Shown here: one piece after another, positions 1 through 5,825 of the stretch | How the letters are laid out: each line of letters begins with the position of its first letter | How positions within the stretch are numbered: position 1 is the stretch's first letter | Assembly (NCBI GenBank): GCA_902800435.1 | Contig: CADCEQ010000071.1 | Span: 1 to 8,656, forward strand | DNA: 8,656 nt | Direction of reading: 5' to 3' | Source of the DNA: an uncultured Prevotellaceae bacterium | GTDB lineage: Bacteria; Bacteroidota; Bacteroidia; Bacteroidales; Bacteroidaceae | Made by a program: the position numbers and the translations under genes | The notes under the pieces: model-generated | Told to the model about the DNA's origin: nothing | What the model saw: only the letters and a program-made list of their open reading frames with translations | The model's database searches: none

Positions 1-12
1 GCCTCGTTGGTG

Positions 13-172
13 CGCTTCTTCAGACCACCCCTGGCCCCTCCTAACTCAGGAGGGGAATTTTTCTGCGGTGGATTCCTCCCCTGAGTCAGGGGAGGTTAGG
101 AGGGGTCTGAACAACGGACAATTCGCTTCTTCAGACCACCCCTGGCCCCTCCTAACTCAGGAGGGGAATTTT
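13..172. repeat. Three-copy alternating GC-rich intergenic repeat (two direct, one inverted)
   Basis: A 49-base unit at 13-61 recurs identically at 124-172 (offset 111). An imperfect copy in the opposite orientation lies between them at about 71-110, recognisable by its TTAGGAGGGGTCTGA end, which mirrors TCAGACC(A)CCCC at the start of the direct copies. Each direct copy contains a perfect 8-bp hairpin, CCCCTCCT / AGGAGGGG with loop AACTC (35-42/48-55 and 146-153/159-166), followed by AATTTT(T). The inverted copy contains a perfect 10-bp-arm palindrome at 75-95 (CCTCCCCTGA and TCAGGGGAGG around a central G). It is non-coding and resembles REP-like intergenic repeats. The hairpin-plus-T form could also terminate a plus-strand gene outside the window. 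Family identity and genomic copy number cannot be judged from one window. Confidence 0.85.
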
Positions 173-230
173 GAGGCTGTATGGGCGTACACAAAAGTCC
201 TTTCTATGTCCTATGGTCGCTCAAGTAAAC

Positions 231-265
231 GAAGAGCCGGAAGGATTGTGAACTACCGGCTCTTC
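231..265 (-). terminator. Intrinsic terminator of the TetR-FabG-GH2-lipoprotein operon
   Basis: The plus-strand sequence GAAGAGCCGG (231-240) pairs perfectly with CCGGCTCTTC (256-265), giving a 10-bp stem with a 15-nt loop that begins 9 nt past the lipoprotein stop codon. On the minus strand the hairpin is followed by GTTTACTT, a modest rather than ideal U tract. Its position directly after the last gene and its perfect stem support termination. The remaining bases out to the repeat cluster (173-230) show nothing recognisable. Confidence 0.7.
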
Positions 266-274
266 AAGTTACTC

Positions 275-1060
275 TTATTTCAACATATCCTGCAGTTCAT
301 CGGGAGTGAAGATAAATTCGGTGGAGTTGCCGCTCTCACTGCCGATGTAACGGTATCTGAGGTCTCTGTTGGTGTCGAGCACCTTCTTCAGGAAAGCGTG
401 GACTGCAGGGCCGCCGTTCACCAACGAGGTCTTGACGTTTTGCTTTGCATCGTCGGCGTTAATCTTCATATCGTCAATGTTCAGGATGCTTTCGTCGATT
501 TTGTACAGATAGACCACGCTGTTGCCTTCGACGACCATTTTCTCAAGGACGGTAGCATCGTCAATACTCATCGGCAGCTGCATATTGGTGGCATTGACCT
601 CCGCATTCAACTTGTCTTCAGCCGTCAGAGTCGTGTTGTCGGCAGCAGCTTTCACTTCGTCGGCCGTCAGCGCCATTTCGATGGTCTCTCCGCTTTCCTT
701 GCCTTTGTAGACGAACCGCAACGACGCATTTGCATCAATGATGAGGTCAAGCATCGTCTTCTGGTTGCCCTCGGGGTTGGCAAAGTTTGTCAGCACCATC
801 TGCTTCATGTTTTCGGGATTCTCCTTCATGGCCTGCATGTTGGAAAGCTGTTCGTTGATGGCTAATGTGTAAACCACCTCTCCGTCTTCATACGTTATGC
901 TCTCGACATCGCCGACGGCCCCCATGCTGACGGGGCACTTCTTATTGGCCGCTTCAGCAGCGAGTTTCAACTTGTTGTCGGCAGTGCATCCGGCAAGCAT
1001 CATTACCAGACAGCCAACGAAGGCCGCCATCATTACCATTCTCTTTCTTGTTGTCATCAT
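275..1060 (-). CDS. Lipoprotein with two tandem homologous domains, function unknown
   Basis: This is a 261-residue predicted lipoprotein. A basic N-terminus (residues 5-7) is followed by a hydrophobic stretch (about 8-24) and a clear lipobox, LAGC, with Cys25 as the lipidated residue. The mature part appears to be an internal duplication. Residues ~32-138 and ~150-261 share an order of landmarks: VVYTL/VVYLY strands near 62-66 and 182-186, a helix rich in N/D/M, then LRFVYKGKESGETIEMALTADE (split as 114-120 and 121-135) matching LRYRYIGSESGNSTEFIFTPDE (234-240 and 241-255). I do not recognise a named family or catalytic motif; the low cysteine content and duplicated beta-alpha fold suggest a binding or structural role in the envelope. 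It begins 9 nt after the GH2 stop, so it is probably co-transcribed as the last gene of the operon. Two adjacent ATGs at the start leave a one-codon ambiguity. Confidence 0.85.
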   Translation of the reverse strand: MMTTRKRMVMMAAFVGCLVMMLAGCTADNKLKLAAEAANKKCPVSMGAVGDVESITYEDGEVVYTLAINEQLSNMQAMKENPENMKQMVLTNFANPEGNQKTMLDLIIDANASLRFVYKGKESGETIEMALTADEVKAAADNTTLTAEDKLNAEVNATNMQLPMSIDDATVLEKMVVEGNSVVYLYKIDESILNIDDMKINADDAKQNVKTSLVNGGPAVHAFLKKVLDTNRDLRYRYIGSESGNSTEFIFTPDELQDMLK

Positions 1061-1069
1061 TAAACTATT

Positions 1070-3598
1070 TTATCTGTGAAGTTTGTTACCGTCAATCTGT
1101 GGCCTGAATTTCTGCTGGCCGACGAACTCGCAGGTGACATTGCACGAGCTGTGGGGGGCGAGGCTGATGTAGTTGTCGCTGAAGGTGACGCCGTCGATGA
1201 GCTTGCCCTTTGGCGTGCGGAGCGAGAGGTGGAGCAGGTAGGCCACCTGGTCGGTTGGGTTGGTCACGGTGAGGGTGACGCGCGTCTTGCCGTCGGCTGT
1301 CATGTGGGTCTCGCTGATGCGGCACCCGTCGGTGCGGCTGGCGCCAATGGCCTTGTGGTCAGCCTGATGGAGTAGGGGCGTGTCGTACCAGGTGGAGTTG
1401 CTCCAGTCGAAGGTGTCGCTGTCGGCCGAGAGTGCGTAGACGTTCCGGGTGTCGCCCACTTCGAGGAACAGGTAGCCGTTGGGCTCGCTGAGCGGTTTCA
1501 GCCGGAAGGCGTCGGCGTGGCCGTTGGCAGGAACGGTCAGCTGCTTCTCCTGTGCGTCCAAGAGCCGTCCGCTGATGCCGTAGACCTTCATGCGGACTGT
1601 CGTGGCAACAGAGTCGAGCCGGCTGTTCACGGCCCGCACGCAGCGGTCGGCGTAGTTGTAGACCAGCTGCAGGGGCTCGCAGGCTTTCTTGACGGCATAG
1701 AAGGCTGGGGTGGGGCGCAGGTAGTAGTCGTAGAGCTGCCAGTAGAGGGCGGGTCGGGCGCTGTTGAGCATCCATTGTATGAGTCCCGTAGCCTTGGGCG
1801 CGTTGTAGCGGAAGGCTTCGAACATGGCGCGCGTGCCGTCGTAGCCCACCATTGCGGCCTTGCGCAGATAGTCGTCGAAGCCCGCAGCCTCGCCGTAGCG
1901 TGCAGCTATGGTCTGGGTGAGCACGTTCAGGTTGTTGAAGGCCGACGCCGACGACGTGCAGTGATAGTCCCACACGGAGTCGATAGGCCAGCAGTTACGC
2001 CCGATCATCTGCTCGATGGACTCACGGACGGGCAGCTGGGCACCCGTACACGTCTCGGTGTTGAAGCCGAAGGCACCGCCGGGAGCCTCAGCGTGATACC
2101 AGTAGGCAGGGGCCACATACTCGTAGGGACCTTCCATCTTGGTGCCCGACGTGCCCGTGAGGTTGCTCTCCATCTGCTTGGCCGAGACTATCTGCGGACG
2201 GTCGTCGACGGTTCGCTGTATCTGCAGGTACTCATGCTCCAGCTCGGGCACGGGCAGGCGGTCGCTGCCGGTAAACCAGGCCACAATCGACGGATGATGG
2301 CGCAGATAGCACAGCTGGTCGGCAAACTGGCGGGACACGAGCCGGATGTCGGCGGCCGAGGTGATGCCCCCGAAGTGAGGGTCGACGGGCTTGCCCAAGT
2401 ACTCCTCCCACTCCCACTGGCAACTCCAGCCGGCGAGAATCAGGATGCCCATCTCGTCGCACAGGTCGTAGAGCGACTGCGAGTTGCCCCAGAAGCCCTC
2501 GAGGCGCACGGTGTTGAGGTTCATCTGCCGCACCAGCTCCAGCTGGCGGGCGTTGCGCTCGGGCGTATCGCGCAGGAAGATGTCGTCGGTCCAGCCAGCC
2601 CCGAGCAGCTGTATGCGCTTGCCGTTGAGCGTGAAGGCGCGGTAGCCGTCGGTTGTGATGAAGCTGCCGACCTCGCGGATGCCGAACCTGACTGCCGTCT
2701 CGTCGCTCACCGAGCGCCCGTCGCCAGTCTCTATGCGGAGGGTGTAAAGCTCGGGCTTGCCTAACGTGTGGCACCACCAGAGCCGGGGATTCCTGACGTG
2801 GAGCAGGGGTACGTCGTCGGCGCCGATGCGCAGCGTCTTCGTCTCGCGTGGCTTCAGCGTGTAGGGCACGGAGAATCGCTTCCCCTCGAGTTCGCCCGTC
2901 AGGTGCCCGCTGCACGGCTGTGAGCTGAGATTCCTGACGTCGGTCTCGACCGTCAGCCAGGCTTCGTCGAGGGTGCTCAGGTTCAGGAGCGTCTTGACAT
3001 AGGGATGGCTCAGCACAACGGCTCCCGACCGCTTCACGCTGACCGGTCGCAAGATGCCCATGCTCTGGTCGGCGGGGCGGGGGTTCCAGTCGACGAAGCC
3101 GATGTTCGGGTCGCCGGGCTGTGCCGCAAACACCTCAACCGACAGCGTGTTGTGCTGGCGGGCCTGTCGGGTGACGTCAATCTCGTAGGTGCGGAAGGGG
3201 CCTCTCACCGTGTCGCGCGAGGCCACGAGGACGCCGTTCAGGCGGATGTCGGCGCTGTAGCCTATTCCTTCGAAAAGCAGCGTCACGTGCTCCTGCGGGC
3301 TCAGCCCGTCGAGGTCGAAGTCGCGCTCGTAGACCCAGGGAACGCTGAACCGCGAGCTGTCAACGCGCTTGTAGTTCATGCCCTCGAGAATGTCGGGGTA
3401 CTCGTCAGACTGGCTGGTCAGCACGCCCATGACGGTCGACGGTACGCTGGCTTCATACCACATGCCGCCGGTAACGGCCGACGACTGGCAGCGCCAACCG
3501 TCGTCGAGCCTGACCACACGGTCCTGAGCCGACATGGGCTGATGCGAAAACAGCACCAGCCCAAGTATAATAATAGGTATGTATTTCCTGAACAGCAT
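1070..3598 (-). CDS. Exported GH2 glycosidase, exo-beta-D-glucosaminidase (CsxA)-like
   Basis: 842 residues. A signal peptide of about 24 residues ends near PMSA/QDR, so the enzyme acts in the periplasm or beyond. The GH2 order is visible: N-terminal sugar-binding beta domain (~30-190), including the FVDWNPRP...MGI block at 168-182 typical of the CsxA / endo-beta-mannosidase branch; immunoglobulin-like domain (~195-310); TIM barrel (~315-640); C-terminal beta domains (~650-830). The acid/base position reads FTGSD (442-446), with Asp446 in place of the Asn-Glu of most GH2 enzymes. The likely nucleophile is Glu515 in GFNTETC (511-517). Both match what I recall of CsxA (Asp469, Glu541), with similar spacing (69 versus 72). 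That branch removes non-reducing-end glucosamine from chitosan-type chains or acts on mannosyl-glycan cores; the exact substrate cannot be read here. The start codon lies 1 nt after the fabG stop, so translation is probably coupled. The gene is noticeably GC-rich, which creates long false ORFs on the opposite strand. Confidence 0.92.
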   Translation of the reverse strand: MLFRKYIPIIILGLVLFSHQPMSAQDRVVRLDDGWRCQSSAVTGGMWYEASVPSTVMGVLTSQSDEYPDILEGMNYKRVDSSRFSVPWVYERDFDLDGLSPQEHVTLLFEGIGYSADIRLNGVLVASRDTVRGPFRTYEIDVTRQARQHNTLSVEVFAAQPGDPNIGFVDWNPRPADQSMGILRPVSVKRSGAVVLSHPYVKTLLNLSTLDEAWLTVETDVRNLSSQPCSGHLTGELEGKRFSVPYTLKPRETKTLRIGADDVPLLHVRNPRLWWCHTLGKPELYTLRIETGDGRSVSDETAVRFGIREVGSFITTDGYRAFTLNGKRIQLLGAGWTDDIFLRDTPERNARQLELVRQMNLNTVRLEGFWGNSQSLYDLCDEMGILILAGWSCQWEWEEYLGKPVDPHFGGITSAADIRLVSRQFADQLCYLRHHPSIVAWFTGSDRLPVPELEHEYLQIQRTVDDRPQIVSAKQMESNLTGTSGTKMEGPYEYVAPAYWYHAEAPGGAFGFNTETCTGAQLPVRESIEQMIGRNCWPIDSVWDYHCTSSASAFNNLNVLTQTIAARYGEAAGFDDYLRKAAMVGYDGTRAMFEAFRYNAPKATGLIQWMLNSARPALYWQLYDYYLRPTPAFYAVKKACEPLQLVYNYADRCVRAVNSRLDSVATTVRMKVYGISGRLLDAQEKQLTVPANGHADAFRLKPLSEPNGYLFLEVGDTRNVYALSADSDTFDWSNSTWYDTPLLHQADHKAIGASRTDGCRISETHMTADGKTRVTLTVTNPTDQVAYLLHLSLRTPKGKLIDGVTFSDNYISLAPHSSCNVTCEFVGQQKFRPQIDGNKLHR

Positions 3599-3599
3599 A

Positions 3600-4337
3600 T
3601 TACATGTTCATGCCGCCATCGACCTGAATGACCTGTCCGCTGATGTAGCTCGACATGTCGCTTGCCAGGAACACGGCGCACGAGGCGATGTCGTCGACCG
3701 TTCCGCCACGACGAAGGGGAATCTTCTGCTTCCACTGCTCGCGAATCTCCTCAGACAGCTGGGCGGTCATAGCGGTCTCGATGAAGCCGGGGGCTATGGC
3801 GTTGGCGCGGATGCCCTTGGGGCCCATCTCCTGGCCGATGCTCTTGGCCAGCGCAATGAGGCCAGCCTTCGAGGCAGCGTAGTTAGCCTGTCCGGCGTTG
3901 CCGTGAACACCTACGACTGAGGCCATATTGATTATCGAACCGCCGCGCTGGCGCATCATGACGGGCACGCAGGCGTGGATGAAGTTGAAGGCCGACTTCA
4001 GGTTGACGGCAATCACGGCGTCCCACTGCTGCTCGGTCATGCGGAGCATCAGGCCGTCCTTGGTGATACCGGCGTTGTTGACCAGAATGTCGATGGAGCC
4101 GAACTCCTCCTTGATGGCCTTCACCACTTCCTCGGTCTGCGCAAAGTCGGCAGCGTTCGAGGCGTAGCTCTTAGCCTTCACGCCCTTGGCGGCAATTTCC
4201 TTTTCTGTCTCTTCGTTCACTTCGAGGTCGGTGAAAGCGATGTTGGCACCTTCCTCGGCAAATTTCAGCGCGATAGCTTTACCGATACCGCGTGCAGCAC
4301 CCGTGATGAGCGCTGTCTTTCCTTCTAATAATCCCAT
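3600..4337 (-). CDS. fabG: 3-oxoacyl-[acyl-carrier-protein] reductase FabG (SDR family)
   Basis: 245 residues, the usual FabG length. It is a classical short-chain dehydrogenase with a complete Rossmann fold: cofactor loop TGAARGIG (12-19), NNAG (87-90), catalytic Asn112, Ser140, and Tyr153-x3-Lys157 in YAASK. The C-terminal PGFIETAMT and SGQVIQVDGG blocks are FabG-like. The family reduces beta-ketoacyl-ACP with NADPH in the elongation cycle of cytosolic fatty acid synthesis. Related SDR enzymes act on other ketones, so the precise substrate is inferred. It sits 24 nt downstream of a TetR-family gene and 1 nt upstream of the GH2 gene, so all are probably on one transcript. No other fatty acid synthesis gene is adjacent, so this could be either the housekeeping FabG or a specialised paralogue. 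Confidence 0.95.
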   Translation of the reverse strand: MGLLEGKTALITGAARGIGKAIALKFAEEGANIAFTDLEVNEETEKEIAAKGVKAKSYASNAADFAQTEEVVKAIKEEFGSIDILVNNAGITKDGLMLRMTEQQWDAVIAVNLKSAFNFIHACVPVMMRQRGGSIINMASVVGVHGNAGQANYAASKAGLIALAKSIGQEMGPKGIRANAIAPGFIETAMTAQLSEEIREQWKQKIPLRRGGTVDDIASCAVFLASDMSSYISGQVIQVDGGMNM

Positions 4338-4361
4338 GTTATTGAATAAATAAAAAAATGA

Positions 4362-4955
4362 TTACCTTTTGTTCAGCTTACCCAACGCACCGTAGACCAC
4401 CTTGGCTACCTGGGGCCTTGTGGCCTCCTCGGTCATTCCGTGGGCTATGCGGCCGTAGATGTAGGGCACTTCGAGACCTTTGATACAATAGTGGGTGATG
4501 TCGGCTACAAGGTCGATGTTGTCGATATCGAACTCGCCGACGGCCTTTCCTTCGGAATATACCTTGCGGAAGAGCTCAATCTCGGCATCGTCGAAGTTCT
4601 TGCGCACTTTCTCAACCATCCAGATGTTGCGGAAGAACTCGGCACGCAGGTTGCCGTTGCGCACCACAGTCTCGCGAATCATGCTCAGATGGGTGTAGAT
4701 GAGCTCGATGACCTTCTCCTGCGGACGAATCCGCTTGGCGGCCACCTCGTCGAGCTTGTCGCTGAGTCGTTCAAGCTCACTCTCGATGACGGCATAGTAG
4801 ATTTCCTCCTTCGATTTGAAGTAGGTGTAGAGCGTACGACGTCCCTTGCCCGATGTGTTTGCTATATCGTTCATCGTCGTATTCTCTAAGCCCTGCTTGG
4901 CAAAAAGCTGGCGGGCTACGTCAACCAGCAATTGTCGTGTCTTGGATACTGACAT
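4362..4955 (-). CDS. TetR/AcrR-family transcriptional regulator, first gene of the operon
   Basis: 197 residues, a typical TetR length. The N-terminal DNA-binding domain is clear: helix 1 with RQLFAKQGLENTTMNDIA (15-32), turn and recognition helix TSGKGRRTLYTYF (34-46), then KSKEEIYYAV (47-56), a classic end of the TetR HTH. The all-helical remainder is the variable ligand-binding and dimerisation domain; its ligand cannot be predicted. Proteins of this type are usually cytosolic homodimeric repressors released by a small molecule. It leads an operon with fabG, so an acyl or lipid-related signal is an attractive guess but no more. A Bacteroidetes promoter (4984-5015) and an inverted repeat over its -7 box and leader (4961-4986) suggest autoregulation. 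The ATG is supported by its position about 24 nt after the predicted transcription start. Confidence 0.93.
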   Translation of the reverse strand: MSVSKTRQLLVDVARQLFAKQGLENTTMNDIANTSGKGRRTLYTYFKSKEEIYYAVIESELERLSDKLDEVAAKRIRPQEKVIELIYTHLSMIRETVVRNGNLRAEFFRNIWMVEKVRKNFDDAEIELFRKVYSEGKAVGEFDIDNIDLVADITHYCIKGLEVPYIYGRIAHGMTEEATRPQVAKVVYGALGKLNKR

Positions 4956-4960
4956 ATTTA

Positions 4961-4986
4961 TTGCACATTACTTGTATCGTGTGCAA
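4961..4986. promoter_or_regulatory. Candidate TetR operator: inverted repeat over the tetR -7 box and leader
   Basis: TTGCACA (4961-4967) and TGTGCAA (4980-4986) form perfect 7-bp arms around 12 nt. The site begins 6 nt upstream of the regulator's ATG and overlaps its -7 element (4984-4991), an ideal place for autorepression. One caveat: the promoter-side arm is part of the TTTGCAC sequence shared by other promoters here, so only the start-codon-side arm is independent evidence. Confidence 0.5.
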
Positions 4987-5015
4987 AATTACCCCTTTTA
5001 TTTGAAATAACCAAA
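4984..5015 (-). promoter_or_regulatory. Bacteroidetes-type promoter of the TetR-FabG-GH2-lipoprotein operon
   Basis: Read on the minus strand, TTTG (5015-5012) is followed after 20 nt by TAATTTTG (4991-4984), matching the Bacteroidetes -33 TTTG and -7 TAnnTTTG boxes. Transcription is predicted to start near 4979, giving a leader of about 24 nt. No other convincing promoter is seen in the short gaps further down the operon. Confidence 0.75.
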
Positions 5016-5030
5016 AAAATCGTGCAAAAA

Positions 5031-5062
5031 TTTGCAAGGTTCGGAAAAAATGCGTAACTTTG
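5031..5062 (+). promoter_or_regulatory. Promoter of the initiator tRNA gene
   Basis: TTTG (5031-5034), 20 nt, then TAACTTTG (5055-5062) fits the Bacteroidetes consensus. It is followed by CACCCGC, a GC-rich start region also found after the tRNA-Ser promoter and compatible with stringent control. The -33 box forms the right half of a near-palindrome, TGCAAA-AA-TTTGCA (5023-5036). Confidence 0.75.
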
Positions 5063-5105
5063 CACCCGCAAATCAGGGGACGCCCCTTTTTTGACGGTTA
5101 AACAT

Positions 5106-5178
5106 CGCGGAGTGGAGCAGTTGGTAGCTCGCCAGGCTCATAACCTGGAGGTCGCATGTTCGAGTCCTGCCTCCGCAA
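5106..5178 (+). tRNA. Initiator tRNA-Met (fMet), anticodon CAT
   Basis: The cloverleaf is complete: acceptor 5106-5112 / 5171-5177, D arm 5115-5130 (GAGC/GCTC), anticodon arm CCAGG-CTCATAA-CCTGG (5132-5148, anticodon 5139-5141), and T arm 5154-5170. It is the initiator rather than an elongator because C1 faces A72 (5106 and 5177 do not pair) and the D stem carries A11:T24. Two points are odd. The anticodon stem has A29:T41, G30:C40 and G31:C39 in place of the usual three G:C pairs. The T stem has a T-C mismatch at 52:62 (5157 and 5167). Discriminator A73 is 5178, and CCA is not encoded. Confidence 0.95.
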
Positions 5179-5185
5179 CTCAGAT

Positions 5186-5210
5186 AAGAACGCTCAGCGT
5201 TCTTTTTTTT
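5186..5210 (+). terminator. Intrinsic terminator of the initiator tRNA gene
   Basis: AAGAACGC (5186-5193) pairs with GCGTTCTT (5197-5204) around a TCA loop and runs into an eight-base T tract. It starts 8 nt after the tRNA, a textbook rho-independent terminator. Confidence 0.9.
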
Positions 5211-5220
5211 GTGCCCGTCA

Positions 5221-5264
5221 TAAAAGAAAATCAGCTGGCAAAGCCTGAACGACTTGCCAGCTGA
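5221..5264 (-). terminator. Intrinsic terminator of the lytic-transglycosylase-like gene
   Basis: TCAGCTGGCAA (5231-5241) and TTGCCAGCTGA (5254-5264) form a perfect 11-bp stem with a 12-nt loop. On the minus strand it is followed by TTTTCTTTTA (5230-5221). It lies 22 nt past the stop codon and faces the tRNA terminator, so the two convergent units are insulated from each other. Confidence 0.9.
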
Positions 5265-5286
5265 GTAAGGCTTGCAAATAGAATCT

Positions 5287-5691
5287 TTACTTCATTTTGT
5301 TCATAACCTTCTGAAAATACCTGTTCGTAGCTCTTACACTGTAATTAACTCCTCCGTTCCATAGGCGGATGGCTTTCTCAACATTGTTCATTGGGTTATA
5401 ATACGACTGAATCAGCAGGAACATCTCCTTAGACTTCTTTGCGCTGTAGCGGTCTGACAGAGTGTAGCGCTTCTTACTCTTCTTTCTTTCGAGGATTTGG
5501 TTGCAGTCCTGCACGAGAATCGGAGTAATCTGCATAACGCCTACTGAGTTCCCACTCACAGCGTTCGGGTTCCCACCGCTTTCTACTTGAATAATCGCAT
5601 CCATCACTGGATCCCAGTTAAAACTTGGACTCTTTGCCTGAAGCAAAATGACTGCCAAGTTCATACTTACAATCAATAAAATTTTCTTCAT
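5287..5691 (-). CDS. Small exported lytic transglycosylase (SLT/lysozyme-like) protein
   Basis: 134 residues with a signal peptide (KKILLIVSMNLAVILLQA, 2-19), so it is exported. The rest is close to a bare SLT domain. IIQVESGGNPNAVS (33-46) carries the expected catalytic Glu37, GVMQITP (51-57) is the second SLT motif, and AIRLWNGG (107-114) matches the substrate-cleft NGG motif. The family cleaves the MurNAc-GlcNAc bond of peptidoglycan with anhydro-product formation. With no attached peptidoglycan-binding or membrane domain, it is at the short end for housekeeping members; similar minimal forms accompany secretion or conjugation machinery, but none is visible here. The gene has its own promoter and terminator and is clearly more AT-rich than its neighbours, which may mean a different origin or simply low expression. 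A lysine-rich segment (69-88) lies between the second and third motifs. Confidence 0.85.
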   Translation of the reverse strand: MKKILLIVSMNLAVILLQAKSPSFNWDPVMDAIIQVESGGNPNAVSGNSVGVMQITPILVQDCNQILERKKSKKRYTLSDRYSAKKSKEMFLLIQSYYNPMNNVEKAIRLWNGGVNYSVRATNRYFQKVMNKMK

Positions 5692-5713
5692 AACTCTATA
5701 CTTTCATGCAGCC

Positions 5714-5728
5714 TTCTCGTCACGAGAA
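5714..5728. promoter_or_regulatory. Perfect palindrome in the leader of the transglycosylase-like gene
   Basis: TTCTCGT (5714-5720) and ACGAGAA (5722-5728) surround a single C, in the predicted 5' leader 23-37 nt upstream of the ATG. It could be a dyad operator or a 6-bp RNA hairpin with a three-base loop that affects translation. Nothing identifies a partner protein. Confidence 0.4.
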
Positions 5729-5755
5729 ACTGCGTTATCCTTTAGAATTTCGGTG

Positions 5756-5787
5756 CAAAGTTACGAAGTTTCAGCTACTTATCCAAA
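5756..5787 (-). promoter_or_regulatory. Promoter of the transglycosylase-like gene
   Basis: On the minus strand TTTG (5787-5784), 20 nt, then TAACTTTG (5763-5756) matches the Bacteroidetes consensus exactly. The predicted start near 5751 gives a leader of about 60 nt. This makes the gene a unit separate from mutS2 upstream. Confidence 0.75.
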
Positions 5788-5800
5788 TTTATTTAGAATT

Positions 5801-5825
5801 TTTAAGAAAAACTGTGTGCGCACAC
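5801..5825 (-). terminator. Weak terminator-like palindrome directly after mutS2
   Basis: GTGTGCGCACAC (5814-5825) is a perfect 12-bp palindrome touching the mutS2 stop codon. On the minus strand it is followed by AG and TTTTTC. As an RNA hairpin it could form only about four pairs around a GCGC loop, so termination may be leaky and some mutS2 transcripts could read through into the next gene. Confidence 0.35.

Noticed and set aside
13..172. CRISPR array
   Set aside because: There are only two direct copies and one inverted copy, with the middle copy reversed and no regular spacers or cas genes; this is an intergenic repeat cluster.
68..865. 265-codon plus-strand ORF over the repeat cluster and lipoprotein gene
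   Set aside because: Its first part translates repeat hairpins and crosses the operon terminator; the rest is antisense to a lipoprotein gene with a clear signal sequence and duplicated domains.
1517..2764. 415-codon plus-strand ORF opposite the GH2 gene, plus several others of 200 or more codons in that region
   Set aside because: The GH2 frame carries complete domain and catalytic motifs. The opposite-strand frames stay open because the gene is GC-rich, and they have no recognisable motif or start context.
4961..5062. Possible small ORF or riboswitch in the divergent TetR / tRNA-Met spacer
   Set aside because: The spacer is AT-rich and fully accounted for by two divergent promoters and the inverted repeat; no aptamer-like fold or plausible start-stop frame was seen.
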